Shown here one piece after another: positions 25,901-39,100 of a DNA stretch of 64,000 nucleotides. This DNA comes from Cucumis sativus. Lineage: Eukaryota; Streptophyta; Magnoliopsida; Cucurbitales; Cucurbitaceae. The position numbers and the translations under genes were made by a program. Where the stretch lies: contig NC_026659.2 in NCBI RefSeq assembly GCF_000004075.3, positions 4,960,001-5,024,000 of the forward strand. Direction: 5' to 3'. Below the pieces are notes generated by a model. That model was not told where the DNA came from. It did not search any database and saw nothing but the letters and a program-made list of their open reading frames with translations. How positions within the stretch are numbered: position 1 is the stretch's first letter; every line of letters starts with the position of its first letter.

Positions 25901-26659
25901 TTTTTTCCCTTTTTCTAACATTCACCTCTAAATCAATCTTAATTATAAATCCTATCAAATTTATCTTATATATATTTCTTTTCCTTTCAATCTATTTTAT
26001 TCTTTTTAGAACTTTTATAGGATTAAATTCCAAACTGTTATTATTATTATTATTGTTGAAGAGTTTTTTTTTTTTTTTTTTTTTGACATATTCAAAAGGG
26101 TTCGTAAGTGTAGGCACTATTTTATCATTATAGATAAATAAACTGAGAAGAAAATTATGGAATTTATTACGAAAGCACTAAAATTAGAAATAAAGATGAG
26201 AGGAAAAATTTGTATTATGTAATATTTTTCTCCAAGATTTTTGAAAGGAAAACAAAATTCCAAGTTTAGAAAATGGAAAAACCCTCTATTCTCTCAAATG
26301 TAAAAGAAAAAGAAAACATAAACAAATTCTAACAAATTAGACATAATCGGCAATTTTCTCTCCTTCCATCTAATTCATATATTTAATGTTTAATTACAAA
26401 TTTCCATTTTCTTTTCAACTAAAATATATATATATAAAATTAGAATTCCAAAATGGGCAAAATCTTTTGCATTAATCACTGAAATAAAACCCTAAAAGGA
26501 TATCTTGTAAGAATATATCCACTACAATTGATCCTCACCGTCCGTTATTTTGTTCAACGGTTGAGATGTTTCCGCCACTCGTGCTTATCATTCCTCTTCC
26601 TCACTCCACTGTCTCCTTTCTTCGCATTCTTCTCCTCTGTGTTAAGAGAGAACAAAAAA

Positions 26660-26713
26660 ATGGCTAACTTCTTCTTCTTCTTCGATCATCTTTTCGTTCT
26701 TGACCCAATCTGA
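26660..26713 (+). promoter_or_regulatory. Possible upstream ORF in the Pumilio 5' leader
   Basis: ATG at 26660 in a favourable context (aaaaaaATGG) opens a 17-codon frame, MANFFFFFDHLFVLDPI, ending at TGA 26713. It lies 285 bases before the main ATG. A second, tiny frame (ATG GGG TTG TAA) occurs near 26840. Whether these lie in the mature leader or in a spliced-out part depends on the transcription start and leader introns, which the sequence alone does not settle. If retained they would lower translation of the Pumilio protein. Confidence 0.4.
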
Positions 26714-26997
26714 TGCTTATATTACTGTAATCTAAACATTAATCAATAAATAAAAAAAACCCCAAGTTTTGACGAACAGAGCTATTTTCTATTTTTTTTT
26801 TTTTTTGTGCCCCTTTTGTTTGGATTCTTGTTTTGAAGTCATGGGGTTGTAATTTTTTTTGTTGGGAATTGGTTTTTTGAGACATTCAAGCGAAACTCAC
26901 TTGTACTTTTCGATTTTGAGCTCGTTTTTAGCTCAAAGTTGGGAGCTTTTTTTTTCTTCGTTACCCAGTTCTGTTTTTGGGAATTTTTGTGTTAGTA

Positions 26998-29900
26998 ATG
27001 GTTACCGATACTTATTCGAAATTGGGTACTGATATTTCACTGCGATCGGCGCTGAAAAGTGGCGATTATGGTGAAGATTTAGGGATGTTGAGAAGACAAC
27101 AAAGGCAACAACAGCAGCTCGAGGCTGTGAGTGACAGAGAGAAGGAACTCAACCTTTGCCGGAGTGGTTCTGCGCCGCCGACTGTTGAAGGCTCTTTAAC
27201 CGCCGTTGGGGATATGTTTAATGCCTCTGACTTATTGGGATTCAACAAAGCCGCCGGAAAAGGTTTCATTTCTGATGAAGAGCTTCGTTCTGATCCTGCT
27301 TATGTTAACTATTACTATTCCAATGTGAATCTGAACCCTCGCCTTCCGCCGCCGCTGCTCTCTAAAGAGGATTGGCGGTTTGCACAGCGGTTACACGGCG
27401 GAGGCGGCGCCGGGGGGTTGGGTGGGATTGGAGATAGAAGGGAAGGTAGTAGAGGAGGTGATGAAGGGGTTAATCGGAATGGGTCACTTTTCATGTTGCA
27501 GCCTGGAGTTGGAACCAAAGAGGATCCCGGTATCGATTCAAGGCGGGTTGCTCGTGATTGGACCGGCGATGGCCTTATCGGGCTGCCGGGGTTAGGACTT
27601 GGGAGTAGGAAGAAAAGCATTGCTGAGATCCTTCAGGTGATGATGCTTTTGATTGTAATATTTATATGGGTCTTGTTTTCTTTAGATTCTATTGTTTTGC
27701 TTCATATATATTTTTTGGAAGAATCATTTTCCCTTTAAATCGTTGTGAACTCGATAAAGTTATCATTTTTTTGCCTACAGCTCTTATGATCCTAACATTC
27801 CCAATTGTAGATTGTTTTTTGACGGAATTACAATCTTATATTTACTGTTCTTATCGTGTATATTGCAGTGATGCCTTATAAAATGATCTATGTTGTGGTC
27901 AGCATTTAAAAAATGCCAGCTTAGATGTGCCAGTTTCTCAACTTGTAAGGAAGAAACACATGAATATTCTGAAAAGATGTTCATTTTTCCCTTACAATCT
28001 CAAATAAAACCTATATTTTTGTAAATTTTTTCTTATTATTCCTCATACTATAAGTAGGCAATCTATTTACATTTTTTCTATTGTGTGCATTATAAAAAGA
28101 GAGCCATGCTTAACCTTGTAAGCTTATTGTGCATTGGGTGTATTTCGAGCTTTAACAAACACTAACTATAGCAAGTGAGATTGGTTGTGTTTCATTTTTT
28201 CTTCTGGTAGAAAATTTCTGCAGTTAAGTTACAGTTACTTAGTTTGGTTTTATTTGATGACAGGATGATATAAGCAATGGAATGAATATCTCCCGACATC
28301 CTTCTCGTCCGACTAGCCGCAATGCATTTGAGGATACTTTGGAAGCTTCAGAAAGTCAATTTGCTTACTTACATCAAGATATGGCAACAATCGGTGGGAA
28401 CAAACAGGGCTTATCTGCAGTTCAAGGAGTTGGTGCCTCTGCACCTCATACTTATGCATCAGCTGTAGGAGCCTCCTTGTCTAGAAGTGCGACTCCTGAT
28501 CCTCAACTTGTAGCCAGAGCTCCAAGTCCTCGTATTCCTCCAGTTGGTGGGAGGATATCTAGCACTATGGATAAAAGAAACGCTTCTGGGCCAAATTCTT
28601 TCAATGGGGTTTCGCTGAAGGCGAGTGACCCTTCAGACCTGGTGTCTTCTTTTTCGGGCATGAATTTGTCAAATGGTATTCTTGATGATGAGAGCCACTT
28701 GCGGTCAGATATTCAGCAGGAGATTGATGATCGTCATAACTTCTTCAATCTGCAAACTGATCAAAATGATATGAAAAGGTATCTAGGTTTGAAGAACACA
28801 GACTCGGGGAAGTTTCATCTGCATTCATCTTCTCATTCAGCTAGAGGATCTCATCAAAATAATTCTCTTGCGTCAGGTGTTGATCAATCAGAATTCAACA
28901 AGCAAGCTGTTTCTTCCCCTACTTCATATATGAAGGGGCCGTATAAACAAACACTTAATAATGCAAGAGGTTCACCATCTCGCAATCAAAATATCGACAA
29001 TGGAAATTCTTCTTTCTTGAATTATGGATTCAGTGGTTATACTACTAATCCTCCAGTTTCCTCAATTGTTGGGACCCATCTTGGCAGTGGTAATTTACCT
29101 CCACTGTATGAGAATGCTGCTGCTGCATCAGCAATGGGAATGAGTGCCTTGAATAATAGAGCATTCAATGGATTGGCTTTAGGATCAAGTATGTTGGAAA
29201 CAGCCAGCGAATTTCAAAATAACAACAGGTTGGAAAATCATAATGCGATGAACGGTATGCAGTTATCTGGATTGGATCCATCCTACATTCAATATTTGGG
29301 ATCAAATGAATACGCTGCTGCACAGGTGGGCGGGATTAGTGACCCTCCATTGGATAGTGATAGTTTGATGGGTAATGGATATATGGATTTATTGGGAGTC
29401 CAAAAAGCTTACCTGGGAGCATTGCTTTCACCTCAAAATTCACAATTTGTTCTTCCTTATTTTGGTAAATCCGGCAGTCTAAATCATAACTACTATGGCA
29501 ACCCAGGCTATGGTCTTGGCATGTCGTATCCCGGAAGTCCATTAGCTGGATCCCTTCTTCCTGGCTCTCCTGCTGGATCTGGTAATGCCCTCAACCACAT
29601 CAGTAAGGCCTTGCGCTTCTCTTCGGGAATGAGAAATTTTGCTGGAGGTGGCCTTGGAGGTTGGCATTCTGAAGGTGGTGGCAATATGAATGGAGGTTTT
29701 GTGTCTTCTTTGCTAGATGAATTCAAAAGCAATAAAAGCAAATGTTTTGAACTTTCAGAAATTGCTGGCCATGTTTTTGAGTTCAGGTACTCGGCTCTTG
29801 GCACTTTATACTTCTATGCTGTTGCTAAAGGCAGCCTAACCTGAATGAAAATGTTTCTTTCATTGTCTTTTTAAACAGTTCTGATCAATATGGAAGTCGT

Positions 29901-32050
29901 TTCATTCAGCAGAAGCTTGAAACTGCTTCTGTAGAAGAGAAAGATATGGTTTTCCATGAAATTATGCCACAAGCTCTTTCCTTAATGACTGATGTGTTTG
30001 GTAATTATGTTGTTCAAAAGGTATTGTTTTACATTTAACATTTGTTTGAACTGGCTTGTCTATAATTTTATTAAGCAGATGAGATCATGGAATGACATGA
30101 TTGATGATTGAATAACTAATAATTTGTTTTGGACTTAATTATGAGCATCTGTGGCATCCAGTTTTTTGAGCATGGAACTGCATCCCAAATAAGGGAACTA
30201 GCTGATCAACTCAACGGACACGTGCTAGCGCTCAGTCTTCAAATGTATGGTTGCCGAGTGATTCAGAAGGTCTGTGTTGCCTTTGCTTTTTAAGGAAAAT
30301 CTCCAGATTCCTTTAATATTAAATTATCTTTCCTTCTTTGACGTTTCACTGTTCTCTCATACAAAATTTGTGTTGAAGCTGAAAATGTCATCCATTTTTT
30401 TTCCCTGTAACCAAAATATTGTGATGCAAATATCATTTCAGGCAATTGAAGTGGTTGATGTTGACCAGCAGACTAAAATGGTTACAGAATTAGATGGTCA
30501 GATCATGCGTTGTGTACGTGATCAAAATGGGAACCATGTTGTACAGAAGTGCATCGAATGCATTCCTGAGGAAGCAATTCAGTTTATTGTTTCAACATTT
30601 TATGATCAAGTTGTTACATTATCGACTCATCCATATGGTTGTCGTGTTATACAGGTAAGGGAATTTATTCTTCTATTTTTGCATTTTGTACCATCTCTGA
30701 TTCTTGCAAACTAAATTGTGATATTATGTGGAACTTACAACACTAATGATTATATTTATTGGTTGTAATGATTAAATCATACAACAATTCTCTCTCAGAG
30801 AGTTCTCGAGCACTGCCACAACCCGAAAACACAGCATATAATGATGGACGAGATTTTGCAGTCTGTCTGCACGCTGGCTCAAGATCAGTATGGAAATTAT
30901 GTTGTGCAGGTTTGACATTAAATCAAGACACTCCTTTAATTACCTTTTGCCACTGAAGCACTTTAATATACTAATTTTGGTCTTGTTCTTACAGCATGTA
31001 TTGGAGCATGGGAAGCCACACGAACGTTCTGCTATTATAAAGAAACTGACTGGGCAGATAGTTCAAATGAGTCAGCAGAAGTTTGCCTCCAATGTCATTG
31101 AGAAATGTCTAACTTTTGGAACTTCTGCTGAACGCCAGGCCTTGGTCAATGAGATGCTCGGTACCACAGATGAAAATGAGCCCCTTCAGGTGTTTGTCTG
31201 CATTCCACCTGCACTTTTTTCCCTTCCATATGATCAAGAAATTTCCCCACCCTCAACCGTCCTGAAAATGGAAGTTAACAATAGGAAAATATGTCTAATG
31301 CTTTTGTATGACAATTTTTTGGAGTGGGAACTCACTGTCTGCTTTGAAAGGAGAAATATAACAAAGATATTCTTTTCTCTACTGCATGCCTTTGTTCAGA
31401 TCATGACATTTTATTGTCTTGGTACCAAATGGATATTCTCAACTTCAGAGCATTCTTTAGAAGAAACATCTTAATTCTACGGATAACTGATTCATACAAA
31501 CGTATCTCCATTTTCTTTTCCTACAATTCGGATGGTCGAATGGAGTGACAAATGTTGTAACTTTCTTCTTCTCTGTTGTTGAATCCAGGTTATGATGAAA
31601 GATCAGTTTGCAAACTACGTTGTACAGAAAGTGCTGGAAACTTGTGATGACCAGCAACTTGAACTAATTCTTAATAGGATAAAAGTTCATCTCAATGCTC
31701 TGAAGAAGTATACCTATGGTAAGCACATAGTTGCTCGGGTGGAGAAACTTGTTGCTGCTGGAGGTACGATCTCTCCATCTACCAGTGCTTTTTGCTCTTT
31801 TGTTCATATTTACTTTTGGACAAGTCAGAACATGCTAAACTGCCAAAGAGGAATAGAATCACAATTAAAAATAAAAGAGGATAGCTAGTAGCTGAACTGT
31901 TCTCAAGTTTGTTTGCATTTTCGATACTGATTGATCTTGATTGATACTGTACTACTTTTTGATGTCGAGGTATCTAAAACGAACTTACACTGTATGACAG
32001 AGAGGAGGATTAGCATTCTGACTCCAAAGCCAGCACAGGTGGTTGGTTAG
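26998..32050 (+). CDS. Pumilio-family RNA-binding protein (APUM1-6 clade)
   Basis: Nine coding exons: 26998-27636, 28264-29786, 29879-30020, 30162-30269, 30442-30654, 30799-30909, 30995-31189, 31589-31763, 32001-32050. All junctions are GT-AG and in phase, giving 1051 residues. The start is the first ATG in frame (MVTDTYSKL); the frame open upstream of it lacks ATG. The N-terminal part carries [18 protein letters not shown] (about 47-65) and the long low-complexity NABP-type region usual for plant Pumilios. The C-terminal Pumilio domain (about 695-1035) has all eight repeats, with RNA-contact sets SRFIQ, NYVVQ, CRVIQ, NHVVQ, CRVIQ, NYVVQ, SNVIE and NYVVQ. By the known code this predicts binding to UGUANAUA in 3' UTRs. 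Such proteins repress translation or promote decay of cytoplasmic mRNAs. It runs towards the convergent RuBisCO activase gene. Assignment to one APUM number is not possible by eye. Confidence 0.95.
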
Positions 32051-33970
32051 GAAAACAAGGAAGAAAGTTGTACAGCTAACCGAGGATAGCACAAAGCACG
32101 CGGTGTCTCTTTCCGCTTCCGTTTTATATCTCTGTCTAGTAAGTAATAGCTGCTGTATCTATATGATTCAGATAGAAGCTGACATGAAATAAGGAAAAAA
32201 AACGAGTACAAAAAGTAAAAAAAAAATTGTTAAAAAAAGGAACTGTTGGCTGTACATTTTATAATCTTGAGAGTATAGAGAAAATGAAGGTTAGATGAAG
32301 AGAGAATTGAGGGACAGATGAACAAAAGCTGATGGCTCTGTCCCTAAAGAAAAGAGATAAGAGGTTTTAGTATTTGAGTTTTTGTTTTTAAGGGTGTAAA
32401 AAGGGAGAGGAGGAAGAGGGAAGTAGAAATGTTTAATGGGATGACGACGACGACGATCTACGATGATATGATCGAATCATGGGTTGTACAAATATTAGCT
32501 GGTGGAGTTATGTTTTTCTCTCTTTTTTTTTTGTTAGGATTTGTTTTCTTTTGATTATGTATGAGATTTTGATTCTTCATCTTTGTTATTTCATCAACTT
32601 TTTTTCTTTCTTAAAGTTGAGTTTTTACTCTTTTTCTTTTTTGCTTGTAAAATGTTCATTTAGTTGTCCTTTTTGTTGAATTATGTATTCAATTGATGCT
32701 TGCTGAGATGAGAAATCTATTATGGTTTTAACAATTTTGTTTTTATTTTATGTTGGATTTGTTTTAATTAGGTGTAAATTTCAAAATGTTTAGTTTTTTT
32801 TTTTTTGAAAAAATAGAAGGTTATCAAAATTGCATTTTCTAAATTTATTTTTTGTTTAAAAATGAACTTCTAATCTTTTTTTCTTACAGGTCTTTTGTCA
32901 AATTAAATTTTTTGAAAAATCAATATTTGTTATGTTTATACATAAATTTGAATGTTAGGTTTATTTTGGAACTTTAATTTTCTAAGTTATTGTTTCATAG
33001 ATCCTAAATTTATTATGAGCTTTATAATTTAGTGCACATTATGACAATGTGTTATATTTATAAATATTCTTATATGTTTTGTGATTTAAAATAACTTTTC
33101 TTTTTAAAAAATTGATAAAAAAAACAGTTGTGATTTCTTATGGAAATAGATTACAAAATTTAAAAAAATAGAGAATGAGTGTAATTTTCAACAACTTATT
33201 TTTAAAAAAAACTAACACTAAATTAAGACTTCGCAGAATTGTCTAATTTTATCTATATTTGTTTCTTACATTGAAAATGTGTTTATTTATTATTATTATT
33301 TTTAATTTTTCATTCTATAACAAAATCTTTATTTAGTTCTTTTAAAAAAATCTGTTTTACTTTATTGGTATAAACACCTTAATGTATATTGAACTTCATG
33401 AATCTTTGTATATGCAATAATTTTAGAATGTGACTTCCAAACCTCAAACTTATTTGTTGAAGGTTCGTTTGTTTTATTAAAACCTTTCGTTTTCTTTTTA
33501 TTTCGATCTTGCAACCTGGATAATAAGCAATGATTTTTATCTTTTCATTTTCATTTGTAAAGAATAAAAAATGGTTGATCTTTTCGGAAGTAAAGAGACC
33601 AAGGTGAATCATAGCTGAGCAATGAAAAGAAATACAAGTGTGAAGAGTGAAGAGTGAAGACTGTGAACACAAACTTCAGAAGCAAAACATAACATTTTGC
33701 ACATATGATTGAGTGAAAAAAAGAAGAAATACAACAATGGTTTGAAACACAAAAGTCACAAAATGAGAAACAAAAGTAAGAAATAACTTTTATTTTGATA
33801 TGTGATTTTGGTTCCACAAAAGAAGAAGATGAAAGAACAAAAAGGCCTGAAGAATATATAGATGAGAGGAATCTCACATAATGAGAGCACTCATTTCCTT
33901 TCCCCACAAAGACACAACTTGATGATTAGTGTCATGAAATGAGTTAAACACAACACACAAGCTTTTTAAT
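32051..33970. other. Convergent intergenic space with the two 3' UTRs
   Basis: The left part (to about 32700) should hold the Pumilio 3' UTR and the right part (from about 33700) the activase 3' UTR. Between them is AT-rich spacer. A gtgaaga-type short repeat (three units) is at about 33639-33660. No further gene is seen. Confidence 0.55.
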
Positions 33971-35910
33971 TTAGAAAGCTCCTCTGGTAATTGCGTCTTC
34001 ATTGGCATTGCCAAGAGCAGCCTCATTCAAGTAAGTCTCAGCCAATTGCACCCTCTTCACATTCTCTTGTTCTTGAACCAACATGCCACCATACTCCAAC
34101 AGCTTTTCAAGTGACATCGTTGGCTGCTCGAACTTTGGTGGTGGCTCTTTCGAGTTCACAAGCTTCTTCCCTATACTCTGGACTCCAACTCCGGTGACCC
34201 ACTTCCTTACTTCGTCATCGTACACTCTCGCCCTTAGAGCACCGAAGAAATCTGTCCAACAAAAACAGGCATACAAGAGAGTTAAGTCTCTAGCGACCAA
34301 AAATGGATTGTTATGTTATGTAATGTAATGCAATGTCATGTCATGAGACATGAGTAGTAACTGACCGATGGATTGGCCTGGGAAGGTGTCGACCAACTTG
34401 ACGATGTCATCATCAGCGACATTGTCGGTACGGAAGATACCTTTGCAGACACCGATACGGTCTTCCCTAGTGGGTGCCCAGTAGAATTTCTCCATACGAC
34501 CGTCACGGATGAGAGGAGCGTAGAGAGTGGAGAAATCGTTACCAGTGACGATGATTGGAACTCGAGGGTTCTCCTCCTTGTTGTACATTCCAGGGAGTTG
34601 GACATTGGTGGGGTTATCAGCGATGTTCATGAGTGTGGCGTTAACCATTTGGTTGTTGACTGTGTATTGAGTGGTACCACCAAGACGACCAGCACCCGCA
34701 TCCAGATCATTGATGAAGAGGCAGGACATTTTTCCCTTCTTGATTATGTCAGCGGCCTCACGGTACCGTTGTCGGATCAACTTGGCTGGCTCTCCTGCGT
34801 TCCCGCTTTCCAATTCTCCTGCACTCATCATGATTGGGCTGTCCAAACGGTCAAAGTGTTAGAAGAGCAATCCATTTTTTTGTATAAAGTATGAGTTTTA
34901 AAAAAGTAGGATTATGGACTGACTCACGTGATTCCCATCTTGGCAAATACAAGCTCACATTGGAAGGATTTTCCTTGTCCTTTGCCTCCCCACAGACCCA
35001 AAATCAGAGGAACCTGAACACGCAAAATTTATATCTATTGACATTGAATTTCATTACCTTACTATGTAAATATAATGACTTTTATCACTTTTAACAAGAT
35101 AGACGAGTTACTTCGTCAATTTGTTTAGATCCTGTCCAAAATGAGTGATAGCGCTACAATGTTTATAAAAAACCAACAGTTTTGACTCAAAAGCATCACA
35201 GAACTCTGTTTAGACCAATGTAAAGGGTTAGAAACCTTGATGTTTGGGAGGGACAGGAAGTTCTTGGTGATGTGAACAACCAATTTGTCCATGAAAGCAG
35301 GAGCAATGTACAAACCACCCAATACATTGTCCATGCCATCATACCTACAACACATACATAAACAAGATGTATCATCTCTCATAAAACAACCAACAAATTA
35401 TGAATATATATATATATATTTTTTTCTTTTTCTTGTTGTGTGTCTTACGATTTACGTCCTTGACTAAGATACTCATAAGAGCTCATAACAGCATAATGAG
35501 TTCCAGCTTGCATGGGAGCTTGAAACACAGAATCCACCATTCCCTTTCCTCTTGTGATGTCCTGTTGGTCATCTGATATATCGGTTCCAAGTCCGGCCCA
35601 TCTGTCTATTTTTTTGGTCTTCTTCTCGAGATTCTCGTCTGAGGTTGATTCCACTGCCATCACCTTGAAGCTACCCGAGGAAGGCTTCGGGTTGACAACT
35701 CTGGAGTTGACCACTTTCTTCAAACTGTTCCCAAAGAAGACTGAACTTGGAACCGAAGTTGTGGATCCAGAGCCTTTCAAGCTTAGCTGAAATTTAGAGT
35801 AACAAACTTGAAGATGGTATGGGAGGCCTTAGAAATAAAAATACAAGTGAGGAAGAAGAACTTACCGGTGCATGGTTAACGACTCCGACAGAGGCAGCGG
35901 AGGCGGCCAT
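33971..35910 (-). CDS. RCA: RuBisCO activase, short (beta-type) form
   Basis: Six exons on the minus strand: 35910-35866, 35786-35449, 35344-35236, 35013-34928, 34838-34366, 34251-33971. All introns are GT-AG and the sum is 443 residues. An N-terminal Ser/Val-rich chloroplast transit peptide is followed by the activase N-domain (KKIDRWAGL at about 73-81, [15 protein letters not shown]). The AAA+ core has Walker A GGKGQGKS (173-180) and Walker B LFINDLD (233-239), then [15 protein letters not shown]. The C-domain starts at [18 protein letters not shown] (about 351). The stromal enzyme uses ATP to strip inhibitory sugar phosphates from RuBisCO. The protein ends [16 protein letters not shown], so it lacks the extension with two cysteines (CTDP...CTYNF type) that gives alpha forms thioredoxin control, and no such exon is visible just downstream. 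Confidence 0.97.
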
Positions 35911-36000
35911 GAGGACTTGGGAGTGTGTAAGTATTTGGCAGAGGGAAGGTAGATTTGGAGAAGGATGAAGAGGAATGAGGAGTGAAGAGTGAAGAAGGAC

Positions 36001-36006
36001 TTTATA
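36001..36006 (-). promoter_or_regulatory. TATA box of the RuBisCO activase gene
   Basis: Plus-strand tttata reads TATAAA on the minus strand within cttcTATAAAgtcc. It lies 91-96 bases upstream of the activase ATG, leaving room for a leader of about 60 bases. Confidence 0.65.
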
Positions 36007-36108
36007 GAAGTAAAGGGATGGAGGTTTTGAGTCCAGTTGGAAAAAACGATATCCTAACCATGAGTTTCAGAATTTCCCAACAACCACACAGTTGAGATTA
36101 GCTGAGAT

Positions 36109-36118
36109 GACACGTGGC
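36109..36118. promoter_or_regulatory. G-box in the RuBisCO activase promoter
   Basis: The palindrome CACGTG is at 36111-36116. Read on the minus strand the context is GCCACGTGTCATC, the form seen in light-regulated photosynthetic promoters. It is about 105 bases upstream of the TATA box. bZIP (HY5/GBF) and bHLH (PIF) factors bind this core. Its activity here is inferred. Confidence 0.6.
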
Positions 36119-36129
36119 GGAAGGAGAAA

Positions 36130-39100
36130 GGGGTTGTGAGTTCATCCTAAAACACTCCTTTAGTGGTTGATTTTAAAGGGAACTTCTTCTCCATTAAAAT
36201 TTTGCCCATTTATTTCATTATCATCCAACCACAGGAACCCTAACTTAAACAAACCTCACCCATTGCTCCATCTTCTCATTCCAACCTAAACAACCATATA
36301 AATTCTTACCTATACTTTAGATTTGATTTAGAATGAAAACTTTTGACAATAAAAGTAAGACTCTACTTACGTTAATCTTAGTTAACTAAATAACAAATAT
36401 GTTAAGAAAGTCAAAATGAGTATAGTTCAACTAACATACATAATAGTGTTATCAACATCAAAGTTAGATAATCGATTTTTTTACTTGCATATTATAAAAC
36501 AACTTCAAAAGTCTTAGAATGCTAGACATCAAAACAATCAATCATCTAATAATAATATAAGATAAAATTGTTAAAAAAAAAAAAAAAGAAGAGGAAAAGT
36601 GTTGATTTCAACTCAGCTTCCAAAAAGAATTAATTTGGATCACAAGTTCATGAGAGGCCCATATGTGCATACCTAATTTGGATGTACACTCAAAATAATT
36701 GAAAATCAAGTCATTGTAATTTCAACCAAAACGAGAGGTGAAGAAGGAAAGATAAGGATAGGTTCATTTTCAATTTCAGCCTTTCCCTCTTCATAACCAA
36801 TAAACCATAACCCATAACCCATACTATATTCCATTTCGTTTTCCTTTCTACTCTCTACTATTCTGTATTCTTTGCCCTTTCACCCATTGGCTTCATTTAG
36901 TCCTTGGGCCCCAGAGCACGAGACACACACTCGACCTCATCTACTATATACATAAATTGACACTTCAAAAAATATTAATATATATCACATAAAGTCTTTT
37001 AATCTCATAAGTAACGTATATTGTTATCTAAATTTCTAAAATCAAATTATTATTTAGTGCAAGGAAAAAGAAGTTCATGAAAATATGACGTTCATTTAAA
37101 GGGTTTGGGTATATGAATGAGTTATAAAAGGTCTAAAATTGAGTATTAAATTTGTATGAGAAAGCTAAATGTTGAGGCCAAGTTTGATTGCATGAGTGAC
37201 ACACATACACATGGGTCCAAGAAAAACCCCTTGACATGGAAGACTATTGGGCTTTCAAAACTGAGAAAAGCCCAAGATTATAATTATTGGCATTGCTAAG
37301 GTTTATGTCTATCTAAAAAAGAAATAATATTATAAATCGAAAATAATATTTTAGTTTAAAATGAGAAAACTAGAAATTAGAATTAATTACATCTTTACAA
37401 AGAATTTCTCTCTTTCTCCTTCAAATCTAAATTAAAAAGATTTTTTGTAAAGAATATCATGAAATTGGAAACATTAATTACAATTAAGGGGAATTGTTGT
37501 CAATATATATAAAATATAGCAAAATAAAAATTAAATAATTTATATAGAGGTGGATTAATTTTGCTATATTTTGAAAAGAAAATAAATTTAAAAACCACAT
37601 TTATAACTTAGTCTAATATATCATATAAGTTTAATAACTGTTTTCTTTTATTTTGTTTTATAAAAATCGAATTTATTATTTAATTTTCTTTTTTCATTTT
37701 TAGTTGAATTCTTAGTAATAAAAAATGATGATTAATAAATACATGAACTTTCAATTTCAACTTTAATAAGCCTACCTAAAAAAATTGTAATAGATAAATA
37801 AATTTTCAATTTTGCATCTAAAAGTCTCACAAAATATAAAAAATGCTTAATTCTATTAGAGAAATTTTATTTCTTTTCTAACTAAACCTTAAGTTTTTAA
37901 TTTTGATATATTTAGGTTTAAATTAAATTTTGAAAAAATTAATAGGTTTTCATATATACACATGGGAACAAATTGTTTTTAAAAACAATAGATTAAATTT
38001 TAAAAACCATTTCATTTTTATAAATTTACATAGGATCAAAAGATTTAAAAAAAATGGATAGATTTGATATATTCATGTTTAAATAAAAGGAAATATTTTT
38101 TTAAAAAAAGATAGATTTTATTTAACCATTTCGGGAACAATTTTTTAAAAAGAAAATTAATATATATTTAAATATTCACCTTTAGATAAATGGCAATTTT
38201 TTTAAAAAAATTAGAGAACAATTTTTTTGTAAAAATAAAAAATAAAAACAGATTTTGTAGGGAAAATACTTTTCTAAAAAAAACAATAGATTTTTAAAAG
38301 TTTCTAAATAAATTTATCTATATTTAAACTATGTAGAAGACATTATGAAGAGAAATATTTGATTTCCTCTCTTTTAGATGTGATAGGATTATGTTATGTA
38401 ATTTGACATTTAATTAATGAAACACCATAGTTTTCTTTTTAGAATATCACATCAAACAGTAACACATGCCTCTTTTTAATTCTTATCTTTTAACATCATA
38501 CGTTAATGAAGAGATTTTAAAGAAATCAATTTATATTATTGACTAATATATCTAGAATAAAGAAAAAAATATCACATTTATCTCCAACTAATAAAATTAT
38601 TTTAAAAAACAATCTTATTTTATCTCTAACTAAAATCTCTTTGCTAAATTTTATTAAAATCCATATATCTATTTTTTCTTTTTCTTTTTTTGTAAAATAA
38701 AACATTAGGTTAAAGTCGTATATCCTCCCTCTTTTTTCTCTGTGAAAATCAGCCAGTTAAATAATTATATGGGTTTTTTAATGTAAAATCATAATCAGAA
38801 AATTAGAACTTAATTACACAAAATAGTCTTTAATGAATATAGTCATATATTCAATTAATGTATATATATATAGATCAAATAGTCATATCCAACTAATGAC
38901 CGGCCTTATTAAATTATAGTAGTAGTAATAATTAAAAAAAGTAATAATGTCACACCTCTAAAAGTATCATATTTTAATTTTAAAAAAAATGTAGTTCATG
39001 AAAGAAGAAAAAATTAAAATAAAATGCAGTTCAACAATTAAAATAATATCATTAACATTGTTGATAATTAATGGTTGAAGGTACAATTCTTTTTCACCCT

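Noticed and set aside
34373..34894. 173-codon plus-strand frame opposite the activase
   Set aside because: Antisense shadow of RCA exon 5, which is fully accounted for by the AAA+ domain.
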